Below, piece by piece: positions 17,471 to 25,848 of a DNA stretch of 32,039 nucleotides. The DNA lies in the NCBI GenBank assembly GCA_959606905.1, contig CAUHML010000034.1, positions 1 to 32,039 of the forward strand. The letters run 5' to 3'. The stretch comes from an uncultured Bacteroides sp. GTDB lineage: Bacteria; Bacteroidota; Bacteroidia; Bacteroidales; Bacteroidaceae. The notes below the pieces were generated by a model that searched no databases, was not told where the DNA came from, and worked only from the letters and a program-made list of their open reading frames with translations. Within the stretch, counting starts at the first letter, position 1. Each line of letters begins with the position of its first letter. The position numbers were made by a program, and so were the translations under genes.

Positions 17471-19573
17471 ATGAGACAAGCTAATTTATTTATGATGTCG
17501 GCAGCAATGTTGTTAGCTGCCTGCGGAGGCACAAAAGACGCAGGCAAAACAGACCAAGTGCTTATCGAGAAATCGAACATTAAGATTGAAGGGAAACGTA
17601 TGACTCCCGAGGCACTCTGGGCTATGGGACGTATCGGCGGATTCGCAGTATCGCCTGACGGAAAGAAAATTGCGTATACGGTGGCCTATTACAGCGTACC
17701 GGAGAACAAGAGTAACCGCGAAGTTTTCGTGATGAACGCAGACGGTAGCGATAACCAACAGATCACACGCACACCTTATCAGGAAAATGAAGTGACATGG
17801 ATAAAAGGAGGTACTAAGCTCGCCTTTCTGAGTAACGACAATGGAAGCAGCCAGCTCTACGAAATGAATCCGGACGGCAGCGAACGCAAGCAACTGACCA
17901 ACTACGACGGTGACATCGAAGGATATTCTATCTCACCGGACGGCAAGAAACTGCTATTTATCTCACAGGTAAAAACTAAAGAGAGTACGGCTGACAAGTA
18001 TCCGGACCTCCCGAAAGCCACAGGTATCATCGTCACTGACCTGATGTACAAGCATTGGGATGAATGGGTAACGACTGCTCCACATCCTTTTATTGCAGAT
18101 TTTGACGGCAACGGCATTTCAAATGTTGTAGATATTCTTGAAGGCGAACCTTACGAAAGCCCGATGAAGCCTTGGGGCGGCATAGAGCAACTGGCTTGGA
18201 ATACAACTTCGGATAAGGTGGCTTATACCTGCCGAAAAAAAACAGGGTTGGAGTATGCCATTTCAACCAACTCGGATATTTATGTGTATAACCTGAATAC
18301 CAAAGAGACGAAAAATATCACCGAAGAAAATAAAGGATATGATACAAATCCGCAATATTCACCGGACGGCAAGTATATTGCCTGGCAGAGCATGGAGCGT
18401 GACGGCTACGAGGCTGACTTAAACCGCTTGTTCATCATGAATCTGGAGACGGGTGAAAAGCGTTTTATCAGCAAAGCTTTTGAATCGAATGTAGACGCAT
18501 TTGTATGGGGAGCTGACGCCAAGACTATTTACTTCACAGGAGTATGGCACGGAGAATCACAGATTTATGCACTTAATCTGGCGAATGATTCTGTTAAAGC
18601 CATTACTTCCGGAATGTATGATTATGAAGGGGTCGCTTTATTCGGGGATAAACTGATTGCAAAACGTCATTCGATGAGCATGGGTGATGAAATTTATGCA
18701 GTAGCATTAGACGGTTTGGCAACTCAACTGACACAAGAGAACAAGTTGATCTACGACCAATTGGAAATGGGTAAGGTGGAAGGTCGCTGGATGAAGACTA
18801 CTGACGGCAAGCAAATGTTGACATGGGTAATCTATCCCCCGCAATTTGACCCGAACAAGAAGTATCCGACATTGTTGTTCTGCGAAGGAGGTCCCCAGAG
18901 TCCGGTAAGCCAGTTCTGGTCTTATCGCTGGAATTTCCAGATTATGGCAGCTAATGATTATATCATTGTTGCTCCCAACCGTCGTGGATTGCCGGGATTC
19001 GGTGTGGAATGGAATGAACAAATCAGTGGTGATTACGGTGGTCAGTGTATGAAGGATTATTTCACGGCTATTGATGAGATAGCGAAAGAATCGTATGTCG
19101 ACAAAGATCGCCTGGGATGTGTAGGTGCCAGCTTCGGAGGATTCTCCGTTTATTGGTTAGCAGGACATCACGACAAACGCTTCAAGGCATTCATCGCTCA
19201 CGACGGTATCTTCAACATGGAAATGCAATATCTGGAAACAGAAGAAAAATGGTTTGCTAACTGGGATATGGGCGGTGCATACTGGGAGAGACAAAACCCG
19301 GTGGCGCAACGCACCTTCGCCAACTCCCCTCACCTCTTTGTAGAGAAATGGGATACTCCAATCCTTTGTATCCATGGAGAAAAAGATTATCGTATCCTAG
19401 CCAATCAGGCAATGGCTGCTTTCGATGCTGCCATAATGCGTGGCGTTCCGGCAGAACTGCTAATTTATCCGGATGAGAATCACTGGGTACTGAAACCGCA
19501 AAATGGCGTTTTGTGGCAACGTACTTTCTTCGAGTGGCTGGATAAATGGGTAAAGAAGGCTCCTTCAGAGTAA
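17471..19573 (+). CDS. S9 family (DPP5-like) peptidase lipoprotein
   Basis: 700 residues. The N-terminus has a lipobox (LLAAC, Cys18). Residues ~50-430 carry propeller-type repeats (FAVSPDGKKIAYT, YSISPDGKKLLF, PQYSPDGKYIAW). The alpha/beta-hydrolase domain (450-700) has Ser554 in GASFGG, Asp639 in HGEKDYRI and His671 in DENHWV, a complete catalytic triad. GGPQSPVSQFWSYRWN and NRRGLPGFG are typical of dipeptidyl-peptidase 5-like enzymes. It probably removes dipeptides from the N-termini of peptides in the periplasm or at the outer membrane, feeding peptide use. DPP5 versus another S9 subgroup is a judgement from motif similarity. It converges on the flavin reductase gene across a shared hairpin. 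Confidence 0.9.
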   Translation: MRQANLFMMSAAMLLAACGGTKDAGKTDQVLIEKSNIKIEGKRMTPEALWAMGRIGGFAVSPDGKKIAYTVAYYSVPENKSNREVFVMNADGSDNQQITRTPYQENEVTWIKGGTKLAFLSNDNGSSQLYEMNPDGSERKQLTNYDGDIEGYSISPDGKKLLFISQVKTKESTADKYPDLPKATGIIVTDLMYKHWDEWVTTAPHPFIADFDGNGISNVVDILEGEPYESPMKPWGGIEQLAWNTTSDKVAYTCRKKTGLEYAISTNSDIYVYNLNTKETKNITEENKGYDTNPQYSPDGKYIAWQSMERDGYEADLNRLFIMNLETGEKRFISKAFESNVDAFVWGADAKTIYFTGVWHGESQIYALNLANDSVKAITSGMYDYEGVALFGDKLIAKRHSMSMGDEIYAVALDGLATQLTQENKLIYDQLEMGKVEGRWMKTTDGKQMLTWVIYPPQFDPNKKYPTLLFCEGGPQSPVSQFWSYRWNFQIMAANDYIIVAPNRRGLPGFGVEWNEQISGDYGGQCMKDYFTAIDEIAKESYVDKDRLGCVGASFGGFSVYWLAGHHDKRFKAFIAHDGIFNMEMQYLETEEKWFANWDMGGAYWERQNPVAQRTFANSPHLFVEKWDTPILCIHGEKDYRILANQAMAAFDAAIMRGVPAELLIYPDENHWVLKPQNGVLWQRTFFEWLDKWVKKAPSE

Positions 19574-19617
19574 GACCTCGAGTAAATAAGATAAACTCCG
19601 AAAGGTGAAAAATCAAC

Positions 19618-19654
19618 GAAGGCTCTATTCTCAATCATTGAGTTCAGAGCCTTC
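19618..19654. terminator. Bidirectional hairpin between convergent genes
   Basis: GAAGGCTCT pairs with AGAGCCTTC, and an inner CTCAAT pairs with ATTGAG (three-base internal loops), giving a long nearly perfect stem. It sits between the ends of the S9 peptidase (+) and flavin reductase (-) genes. The U-run is poor on the plus strand and better (GATTTTT, after a few bases) on the minus strand. Confidence 0.65.
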
Positions 19655-19683
19655 TACATTACATCCGTCAAAATTCGCTAAAT

Positions 19684-20202
19684 TTACTCCGAATATATAT
19701 TTTTAATCTCTACGATATACATTTTATGAAATCCTCCATGAGCACCACCATACCATTTCTCCAATGATTCTTTGTCCAAAAAGCATTCGGGTTTGATACC
19801 GTCCGCATAAAGTTTCTTACATTCCAGACTTAAACGGGCTTGTTCAAACACCACATTACCTCCTTCCGTAAAAACAGGCTTCAGGCCGGTTTCTTTGACT
19901 TTATCTGTATTACGACCTGACTTTGAACCGCATACTGCATGAATTTTCTTATTTTCTTCTCCTAAAAAAGAAAGTGTCAAGTAATCACTTTTTTCAATGA
20001 ACTCATAAGTATATCTTTCGGGACGGACAAAGACAAAGGCTACAGGCTTATTCCACAGCCACCCAATGCCACCCCAACTTGCTGTCATAGTGTTGAACTT
20101 CTCCTTTGTTCCGGCTGTAATCAGCATCCATTCTTTTCCGATAGCTTCGAAAAAGTTGTCTTTTAAGTCTTTTACTTCTAATTTCTTCATCTCTTTATAC
20201 AT
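19684..20202 (-). CDS. Flavin reductase-family protein (FMN-binding split barrel)
   Basis: 172 residues. The sequence (WMLITAGTKEKFNTMTASWG, then GIGWLWNKPVAFVFVRPERY) is that of small flavin reductase-like proteins with an FMN-binding split-barrel fold. The family reduces or binds flavins for partner enzymes; the partner here is unknown. YTYEFIEKSDYLTLSFL and HAVCGSKSGR are also family-typical. The ATG at 20202 lies 6 bp after the stop of the metallo-hydrolase gene; an in-frame ATG at 20190 (MKKLEVKDL) is an equally likely start. The close spacing means cotranscription with the metallo-hydrolase. Confidence 0.85.
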   Translation of the reverse strand: MYKEMKKLEVKDLKDNFFEAIGKEWMLITAGTKEKFNTMTASWGGIGWLWNKPVAFVFVRPERYTYEFIEKSDYLTLSFLGEENKKIHAVCGSKSGRNTDKVKETGLKPVFTEGGNVVFEQARLSLECKKLYADGIKPECFLDKESLEKWYGGAHGGFHKMYIVEIKNIYSE

Positions 20203-20208
20203 TTATAA

Positions 20209-21207
20209 TTACTTCTTCTTGCTTAGTTTTACTATTTCTCCCAAATAAGGTATTTCTACCGGGATCTTTCTTTTCTTTGCTTCTGCCGCAAACACTTTAG
20301 GAGGATCGTGCAGAGGCTCATCCGACAGATCAAAAGTTCCATAATGCATAGGGATAGTAAGTCCTGCATGCATTTCTTCTGAGGCAGTCAGGGATTCGTA
20401 AGGGGAAATATGGTTGGGACGCATAAACCAACGGGGTTTGTATGCACCGATACCTAGCAAAGCATAATCAGGAGCACCGAACAAATCGGGAATCTCACGA
20501 AAATGGCTGGAATACCCTGTATCACCACTATAATAAAGTGAGATATTGTCACCCTGCAACATAAAGGCTCCCCATAACCGTTGACCGCCGTCACGCACAG
20601 AACGTTTGCTCCAATGCTGTGCAGGAAGGAAGGTTATCTTTAATCCTTCGTCTTCTATCTGTTGATACCAACCTGCTTCAACAATTTTCATTTCCGAGAA
20701 CCAACTTTGAATCAATTCACCTGTTCCCAAGCCGCAAAACAGTTTCATCTGCGGATTATTTTTCAGCAAATGGGCGATACTTCGTTTATCCAGATGATCG
20801 AAATGATCATGACTGACAAGGAGATAATCAATCTCTGTAAAAATGTCGGGATTCGCAGGAAACTCACTTTGCCGTTTTACAAAGGGAATATTTCCGAATA
20901 CGGGATCGAACATGACTCTTTTACCTGCCAATTGGAGGAAGAAAGAGTTATGCCCCAGCCATATCAACGAATCTCCCACTACGGCATCCAGCGAACGAAG
21001 ATAGCAGACCTTCGGATCCCACTTCACAGCCTTCTTTTCTTTACGCTGAGGGTTAGGCGACAAACGCCATTTCAATACACTGCCCATACCCGGACGGAAG
21101 CGGTGTTGTCTGTTAAAAAAGCGCCCGCGCACCATCGGATTGCCTCGCCAATAAGGATTGACAGTAGCTAAACGTTCATTTCTCCTGAAACATATATGTT
21201 CACCCAT
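20209..21207 (-). CDS. MBL-fold hydrolase, NAPE-PLD-like
   Basis: 332 residues. The metal site is intact: HDHFDH (His133, His135, Asp137, His138), His198 in LPAQHWSKRS, Asp229 in YSGDTGYSS and His288 in IPMHYGTF. PAQHWSKR with GDTGY and GAYKPRWFM matches the N-acyl-phosphatidylethanolamine phospholipase D branch of the superfamily better than lactonases such as UlaG. The predicted reaction is cleavage of a phosphodiester in a modified phospholipid; no signal peptide is seen, so it is cytoplasmic or membrane-associated. The open frame extends to 21312, but that ATG lies in a terminator hairpin and upstream of the -7 box at 21234-21241, so the ATG at 21207 (MGEHICFRRNERLA) is used. The flavin reductase gene follows after 6 bp. 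Confidence 0.85.
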   Translation of the reverse strand: MGEHICFRRNERLATVNPYWRGNPMVRGRFFNRQHRFRPGMGSVLKWRLSPNPQRKEKKAVKWDPKVCYLRSLDAVVGDSLIWLGHNSFFLQLAGKRVMFDPVFGNIPFVKRQSEFPANPDIFTEIDYLLVSHDHFDHLDKRSIAHLLKNNPQMKLFCGLGTGELIQSWFSEMKIVEAGWYQQIEDEGLKITFLPAQHWSKRSVRDGGQRLWGAFMLQGDNISLYYSGDTGYSSHFREIPDLFGAPDYALLGIGAYKPRWFMRPNHISPYESLTASEEMHAGLTIPMHYGTFDLSDEPLHDPPKVFAAEAKKRKIPVEIPYLGEIVKLSKKK

Positions 21208-21233
21208 TTTTATACTTATCGAATACGTCTTTA

Positions 21234-21241
21234 CAAACTTA
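21234..21241 (-). promoter_or_regulatory. -7 box for the MBL-fold gene
   Basis: TAAGTTTG on the minus strand matches TAnnTTTG and lies 26 bp before the chosen ATG. The -33 position has ATG instead of TTG. Its location excludes the longer reading frame as the translated product. Confidence 0.5.
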
Positions 21242-21274
21242 ATAAAAAATCCCGATTTACCATAGATAAGAACA

Positions 21275-21314
21275 AACAAAAAATGTACCCTGGACACACT
21301 ATCAGGGTACATTT
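21275..21314 (-). terminator. Intrinsic terminator of padR-pspC
   Basis: AAATGTACCCTG and CAGGGTACATTT (21281-21292 and 21303-21314) form a perfect 12-bp stem with a 10-nt loop, followed on the minus strand by a U-rich tract. It is 47 bp after the PspC stop. Confidence 0.85.
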
Positions 21315-21361
21315 AGTTATAAAAGAATAAATATTATCCTTTTTTAATAGAATAAACTTGG

Positions 21362-22459
21362 TTAAAAGTGGTGCAAACCATATAAAGGCAGTTGCCAGCC
21401 TAGTGCTGAAAGATTAATAATCATAATAACCGCACCCAATATCCACAGAATCAGTAACGACCACTTCAGTCCTGTCCCCATTGGTGCCCAATGGAACAAC
21501 TGACGTAGAATCGTATATAAAAAAGCTCCCAAAGGAATACCAATCAAAGCAACCCCGGCAATCGTACCAAGTAACGTCATCATAGGAGTGACGGAAGCGA
21601 TAGGTGTCCAGTCAATAGCAGGGAGTAATTCGTACAACAAGGCTCCCCCACTCACCGCTACGGCGATTGCTGCAAATACCAAAGCAACCAATACTATAGC
21701 AAGTACAAACAGCACCGGACAACAGATTATGACAAGAGCAACCAAGAATATCTTGAAGAAAACGGCAGCAATAGCCACAAACACGTCTCCTATCTTTTGC
21801 AAAAAGGTACGTGGTTTACCGGAATTCACATAATTATTTACCCCGTCCGCTACCCGTTCAAAACCGTCCGTCACCGTCTTGCCAATATTCTCAATCGTCA
21901 CCGCTTCGCCACGCATACTTAATTTCTCGGCTGCTGTATGAGCCTCCGGTATCACAATCCACCCGACTATATAAAGTATAATCATCGGGCAATAAGGAAC
22001 AAACACCAGTACAATCATCAGAATACGCACCAGTGTTATATCCCAACCGAGATATGCGGCCAATCCTGCTGCTACGCCCCCCAACAACTTACTGTCCGGG
22101 TCACGAAACAAACGGCGTGAACCGGCAGTTCGTGTATATGTCTGACTGGCAGAAGATGATTGCTCTGTTCGTTTATTGGACTCGGCATCATCTTCGGTAA
22201 TTCCAAAATCTTCCGGTTTACCTACACGGGCTATAACTTCTTCCACATCCTGAACTGTAATGACTTGTTTTCCCGCAGCTACTTTTTCAGCAAATAATTC
22301 GGCAATACGCATCTCAATATCATTTACAATCTCCTCCGCACCCTCTTGTTTACGAAAGTAATGCTTCAGATTAGACAGATAATTGTCTAACAGACGGTAG
22401 GCATCATCATCTATATGATAGACAGTTCCACCTAAATTTACGGTCAATGTCTTTTTCAT
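21362..22459 (-). CDS. PspC-domain membrane protein
   Basis: 365 residues. The N-terminal region (1-90) is a soluble acidic domain common in Bacteroidetes PspC proteins (EEIVNDIEMRIAELFAEKV, then VEEVIARVGKPEDFG). The PspC domain spans about 114-172 (LFRDPDSKLLGGVAAGLAAY, then a membrane segment ending IVGWIVIPE). Three or four further hydrophobic segments follow in the C-terminal half (215-255, 260-330, 335-355). PspC-type proteins sense or respond to membrane stress in enterobacteria; in Bacteroides the role is unproven. It starts 22 bp after the padR stop and shares its terminator, so PadR probably controls it. Confidence 0.9.
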   Translation of the reverse strand: MKKTLTVNLGGTVYHIDDDAYRLLDNYLSNLKHYFRKQEGAEEIVNDIEMRIAELFAEKVAAGKQVITVQDVEEVIARVGKPEDFGITEDDAESNKRTEQSSSASQTYTRTAGSRRLFRDPDSKLLGGVAAGLAAYLGWDITLVRILMIVLVFVPYCPMIILYIVGWIVIPEAHTAAEKLSMRGEAVTIENIGKTVTDGFERVADGVNNYVNSGKPRTFLQKIGDVFVAIAAVFFKIFLVALVIICCPVLFVLAIVLVALVFAAIAVAVSGGALLYELLPAIDWTPIASVTPMMTLLGTIAGVALIGIPLGAFLYTILRQLFHWAPMGTGLKWSLLILWILGAVIMIINLSALGWQLPLYGLHHF

Positions 22460-22481
22460 TTCTATTATTTCTTTATTCTAA

Positions 22482-22808
22482 TTATCTATTGGCTATGTGA
22501 TTTACTGTTTCGGTCAACTCTTTCCAAGAAAGTTCGAGTTCTCCCAAAAAAACTTCTCCCTTCTCCGTAAGTTTGTAGTACTTGCGAGGTGGCCCTTGCG
22601 TGGATTCCACCCACTCATAACTTAACAGATCATCATTTTTTAAACGCGTCAGCAATGGATACAAGGTACCTTCCACCACAATCAGTTGAGCTTCTTTTAA
22701 CTTCTGAATAATATCCGAAGCGTAAGCAGGCTCCTTATGCAGCAAAAGCATGATGCAGTATTCAAGCATGCCTTTTCTCATCTGGGATTTTACATTGTCT
22801 ACTTTCAT
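22482..22808 (-). CDS. PadR-family transcriptional regulator
   Basis: 108 residues. A winged helix-turn-helix fills most of the chain, with the family motif VEGTLYPLLTRLKNDDLL (45-62) and the wing QGPPRKYYKLTEKG. The C-terminal helix (LSWKELTETVNHI) would make the dimer. The frame reaches upstream to 22862, but the ATG at 22808 is preceded by AAGGAA at good spacing, and the -7 box at 22832-22839 lies inside the extension. PadR proteins are usually local repressors released by a ligand or stress signal. It is 22 bp from pspC, and the palindrome at 22850-22874 is its likely operator. Confidence 0.9.
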   Translation of the reverse strand: MKVDNVKSQMRKGMLEYCIMLLLHKEPAYASDIIQKLKEAQLIVVEGTLYPLLTRLKNDDLLSYEWVESTQGPPRKYYKLTEKGEVFLGELELSWKELTETVNHIANR

Positions 22809-22831
22809 TGTTCCTTTTCTTTTGAATGGCA

Positions 22832-22839
22832 CAAATATA
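22832..22839 (-). promoter_or_regulatory. -7 box for padR-pspC
   Basis: TATATTTG on the minus strand matches TAnnTTTG, 23 bp before the padR start. Its -33 region (about 22860-22862) lies within the palindrome at 22850-22874. Confidence 0.55.
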
Positions 22840-22849
22840 TGTATTACTT

Positions 22850-22874
22850 TAGTACCTTGCATTGCAAAGTACTA
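22850..22874. promoter_or_regulatory. Candidate PadR operator palindrome
   Basis: TAGTACCTTGCA and TGCAAAGTACTA are 12-bp half-sites separated by one T, with a single mismatch. The palindrome overlaps the -33 region of the padR promoter, a classic place for autorepression. Symmetry is read directly; binding by PadR is inferred from position. It may also influence the divergent GNAT promoter 62 bp away. Confidence 0.65.
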
Positions 22875-22935
22875 TAAATTAATAATAATTAAACTATCAA
22901 AGAGAATTCACCTTATTACAAAAAGAAATAATAGC

Positions 22936-22943
22936 TATATTTG
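22936..22943 (+). promoter_or_regulatory. -7 box for the GNAT gene
   Basis: TATATTTG matches TAnnTTTG, with TTA 20 bp upstream at the -33 position. A transcript starting near 22950 is compatible only with the ATG at 22971. Confidence 0.5.
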
Positions 22944-22970
22944 TATCCCATTAAACTACAAAAAATAGGT

Positions 22971-23468
22971 ATGTTGACAATTCAAAAAGTAACGGTTGCC
23001 GATTGTGAGCTTATTAATAAAATGGCAGGCGAAGTATTCCCTGCAACTTACAAGGAAATCCTATCTCCCGAACAATTGGATTATATGATGGACTGGATGT
23101 ATGCTCCCGAGAATATACGCAAACAGATGGAAGAAGAAGGTCATGTCTATTTCATAGCCTACAAAGAGGGAAAGCCCTGTGGCTACGTTTCTGTGCAGCA
23201 ACAGGAAAAAGATATTTTCCACCTCCAAAAGATTTATGTCCTCCCTCATTTTCAAGGTAGTCATTGTGGCAGCTTTTTATTTAAAGAAGCCATTAAATAT
23301 ATTAAAGAAATCCACCCGGAGCCTTGCCTTATGGAACTAAATGTGAATCGGAATAATAAGGCATTGCAGTTTTATCAACACATGGGAATGAGAAAGTTGA
23401 GGGAAGGTGATTTCCCGATTGGAAACGGATATTACATGAATGATTATATCATGGGACTGGATATTTGA
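22971..23468 (+). CDS. GNAT-family N-acetyltransferase
   Basis: 165 residues. The acetyl-CoA site is in HLQKIYVLPHFQGSHCGSFL, and ELNVNRNNKALQFYQHMGMR is the conserved C-terminal motif of small GNAT enzymes. It transfers an acetyl group from acetyl-CoA to an unknown amine. The loop reads QGSHCGS where QGKGIGS-like sequences are commoner. The frame extends upstream to a TTG at 22941, but this lies within the -7 box, so the ATG at 22971 is used. It is monocistronic, diverges from padR and ends in a strong terminator shared with the convergent transporter gene. Confidence 0.88.
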   Translation: MLTIQKVTVADCELINKMAGEVFPATYKEILSPEQLDYMMDWMYAPENIRKQMEEEGHVYFIAYKEGKPCGYVSVQQQEKDIFHLQKIYVLPHFQGSHCGSFLFKEAIKYIKEIHPEPCLMELNVNRNNKALQFYQHMGMRKLREGDFPIGNGYYMNDYIMGLDI

Positions 23469-23495
23469 AACAAAAGAAATATAGCGAAATAAAAA

Positions 23496-23543
23496 TAGGG
23501 TAATAAATGATTTATATAATTCATTTATTACCCTAGATTTTTT
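23496..23543. terminator. Bidirectional terminator between GNAT and POT genes
   Basis: TAGGGTAATAAATGA and its exact complement form a perfect 15-bp stem with a 10-nt loop. A T-run follows on both strands (GATTTTTTA on plus, ATTTTTA on minus). Confidence 0.85.
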
Positions 23544-23574
23544 ATAAGTATACTATGTTATCTACATATAATAC

Positions 23575-25239
23575 TTATGCTACTTTTTCTAATTTCTTCA
23601 TAATAGAGAAAATAAACAGAGCAGATAACAGACAGCAAACAATCAATACACTCCATACCATCCACAACTGCATACCACCCCACAGATAACCAATAATAGC
23701 AACCAGATAATTACCAATAGCAGTAGCCACAAACCAGCCGCCCATCATCATACCTTTATACTTGGGAGGAGCTACTTTCGAAACAAAAGAGATACCCATT
23801 GGAGAAAGCAGCAATTCAGCAAAAGTCAAGACCAGATAAGTGGAGATCAGCCAGTTGGGAGAAACCAAAACATCCGGATTAATGCCTGCCGCTTCTACTT
23901 CTTTCGGAGTAGGAAGTCCCAAAGACCCAATGGCCAGAATCAAGAAACCACATGCTGCAATCACCATACCAATACCGATTTTACGTGGTGCGGAAGGCTC
24001 TTTTTTTCTTCTGGCCAAATAGCCAAAGACAGCCAAAGATACCGGAGTCAAAGCCACAACGAAGAACGGATTAAATTGCTGGAAGATTTGAGGAAGGATT
24101 TCCACTGTCGGATCCATGGAAGAATAACTCCATATTAATATGCCAAGGGAAGCCAATACAGCGACACCGGCAATCGCTTTACCACGTCCTGTTTTAGACT
24201 GGAATAAAGAGAACGCACCATAAACTACAATAATCAGAAGAACCAGATTCCATACATCAAATCCGATACGATCAAGCCCTGTTACAGATTGAGTAGTATA
24301 ATCACGCGCAAAGAATGTCATTGTCAAACCATTCTGGTGGAATGCCATCCAAAAGAAAATTACTACGGCAAATACCAGTAACAAAGCTACAATACGTTCT
24401 TTAGTCTGTGCCGGAGTCAGTTCCGGTTCATTATAGTTATTCACTGCTTTAGCTTGCTTAGAATTATAGTCTGCATGCTTGAACATTGAATGACAACAAA
24501 CATAAATTGCCATTGAAAGAATCAAAGAAATACAAGCCACAGCAAAACCATAATTATAGGCTTCAGACAATTTCTCTATATAAGTGGAACAGAAAGCGGA
24601 CATATCACCGGTAAAACCTTGCGCAGCCTGCAAGCTACTAAGAGTAGCATTTCCTTCCGGAGTAATAGTACCATTAAGGAATTGATGCGCCAACGAAGGA
24701 ATCTGAGCATTATAGGTGAACCCTGCGCCACCTAATATGTAGTTAGTCACCTTGGTAGCAGCAGTCGGAGCAAACAAAGCACCCACGTTAATAGCCATAT
24801 AAAACAAGCTGAAAGCTGTATCACGCTTTGAACTATACTCTGGTGAATCATAAAGGTTACCCACCATTACTTGCAAGTTTCCTTTAAACAATCCTGTTCC
24901 GCAAGCAATCAAAAACAATGAACCAAACATCATCATTTTACCAGTAAGATTTGCCGCAGTAGGAATCGCCAAAAGGAGATAACCGACAAACATAACAACA
25001 ATACCTGTCGTTACCATTTTACCATAACCACATTTATCAGCTAAAATACCGCCTACAAGTGGCATAAAATAAACTGCTGCTAAAAATGAGCCAAAAATAG
25101 TAGATGTTTCTGCTGCTGTGTAACCAAATTTTGCTTGTAAGAAAAGTGTAAAAATAGCAAGCATCGTGTAGTAGCCAAAACGTTCGCCCGTGTTAGCCAA
25201 AGCTAAAGCGTATAACCCTTTCGGTTGTCCTTCAAACAT
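23575..25239 (-). CDS. POT/PTR2-family peptide transporter
   Basis: 554 residues with about 14 membrane segments. GERFGYY near the N-terminus and GTGLFKGNLQVMVGNLY with AFSLFYMAINVGALFAP are signatures of proton-coupled oligopeptide transporters, which import di- and tripeptides. The proton-coupling motif ExxER is altered: the first acidic position is Asn16 (NTGER), while Glu19, Arg20, Tyr23 and Tyr24 are kept. A periplasmic-side insertion of ~60 residues (TYNAQIPSLAHQ to the next membrane span) is also notable. It stands alone with its own promoter and terminator. Peptides released by the S9 peptidase elsewhere in the window could be substrates; this is only a functional link. Confidence 0.92.
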   Translation of the reverse strand: MFEGQPKGLYALALANTGERFGYYTMLAIFTLFLQAKFGYTAAETSTIFGSFLAAVYFMPLVGGILADKCGYGKMVTTGIVVMFVGYLLLAIPTAANLTGKMMMFGSLFLIACGTGLFKGNLQVMVGNLYDSPEYSSKRDTAFSLFYMAINVGALFAPTAATKVTNYILGGAGFTYNAQIPSLAHQFLNGTITPEGNATLSSLQAAQGFTGDMSAFCSTYIEKLSEAYNYGFAVACISLILSMAIYVCCHSMFKHADYNSKQAKAVNNYNEPELTPAQTKERIVALLLVFAVVIFFWMAFHQNGLTMTFFARDYTTQSVTGLDRIGFDVWNLVLLIIVVYGAFSLFQSKTGRGKAIAGVAVLASLGILIWSYSSMDPTVEILPQIFQQFNPFFVVALTPVSLAVFGYLARRKKEPSAPRKIGIGMVIAACGFLILAIGSLGLPTPKEVEAAGINPDVLVSPNWLISTYLVLTFAELLLSPMGISFVSKVAPPKYKGMMMGGWFVATAIGNYLVAIIGYLWGGMQLWMVWSVLIVCCLLSALFIFSIMKKLEKVA

Positions 25240-25278
25240 ATAAAAAGAATATTAGATTAATAAAATTGATATTTCCTG

Positions 25279-25308
25279 CAAATATATACTTTTTTTGATT
25301 TATTCAAA
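25279..25308 (-). promoter_or_regulatory. Promoter of the POT transporter
   Basis: TATATTTG (25279-25286) matches the -7 box and TTTG (25305-25308) lies 18 bp upstream as -33. It sits 40 bp before the start codon. Confidence 0.6.
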
Positions 25309-25345
25309 GAATATGTAGCCATATTTACTTCAGAATAAATTGAAA

Positions 25346-25825
25346 TTACTCTGCAAACAGGACACAAATTTCCGCTTTCGCTTCATGTATCAGATCTTCC
25401 GGAGCTATTTTTATCTGAAGTCCACGCACACCGGCACTTATATAAATATACGGAAAATGCCGGCATGTTTCATGAATATAAGTAGGGAAATGCTTTTTCA
25501 TACCAATAGGCGAACACCCTCCCCGAATATATCCGGTTAACGGCAAAAGCTCTTTCATAGGGATCAAATCACACTTCTTATTACCGGAGGCTTTAGCTGC
25601 CAGTTTTAAATCGACTTCATGCTCTCCAGGAATAACGCAGACAAAATATCCGCTTTTATCACCATGCAATACGAGAGTCTTAAATACCTGTTCTATATTC
25701 TCACCCAAACTAGCTGCTACGTGTACAGCACTTAAATCCTTTTCATCTACTTCATAAGGAATAAGCTCATAAGTTATTTTGGCTTTATCCAATAGTCGGG
25801 CTGCATTTGTTTTATTGATTTTCAT
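25346..25825 (-). CDS. ybaK: Cys-tRNA(Pro) deacylase YbaK/EbsC
   Basis: 159 residues, the usual length. It hydrolyses Cys wrongly attached to tRNA(Pro). Conserved features are TNAARLLDKAKITYE at the start, Lys49 in QVFKTLVLHG (the functional lysine of the family) and GYIRGGCSPIGMKK (98-111). It begins 23 bp after the uvrA stop on the same strand and is presumably cotranscribed with it. No clear terminator with a U-run follows. Confidence 0.93.
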   Translation of the reverse strand: MKINKTNAARLLDKAKITYELIPYEVDEKDLSAVHVAASLGENIEQVFKTLVLHGDKSGYFVCVIPGEHEVDLKLAAKASGNKKCDLIPMKELLPLTGYIRGGCSPIGMKKHFPTYIHETCRHFPYIYISAGVRGLQIKIAPEDLIHEAKAEICVLFAE

Positions 25826-25848
25826 TTTCGGTATGTTTTTAGCATAGA

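Noticed and set aside
20209..21207. UlaG-type lactonase as the function of the MBL-fold protein
   Set aside because: The GAYKPRWFM and PAQHWSKR motifs fit the NAPE-PLD branch better, though general databases may label it only as MBL-fold.
25298..25340. Inverted repeat ATTTATTC/GAATAAAT with inner ATATG/CATAT as a ybaK terminator
   Set aside because: All AT pairs apart from a few, with a run of A and not U after it on the minus strand, and it overlaps the POT promoter. Too weak to call.
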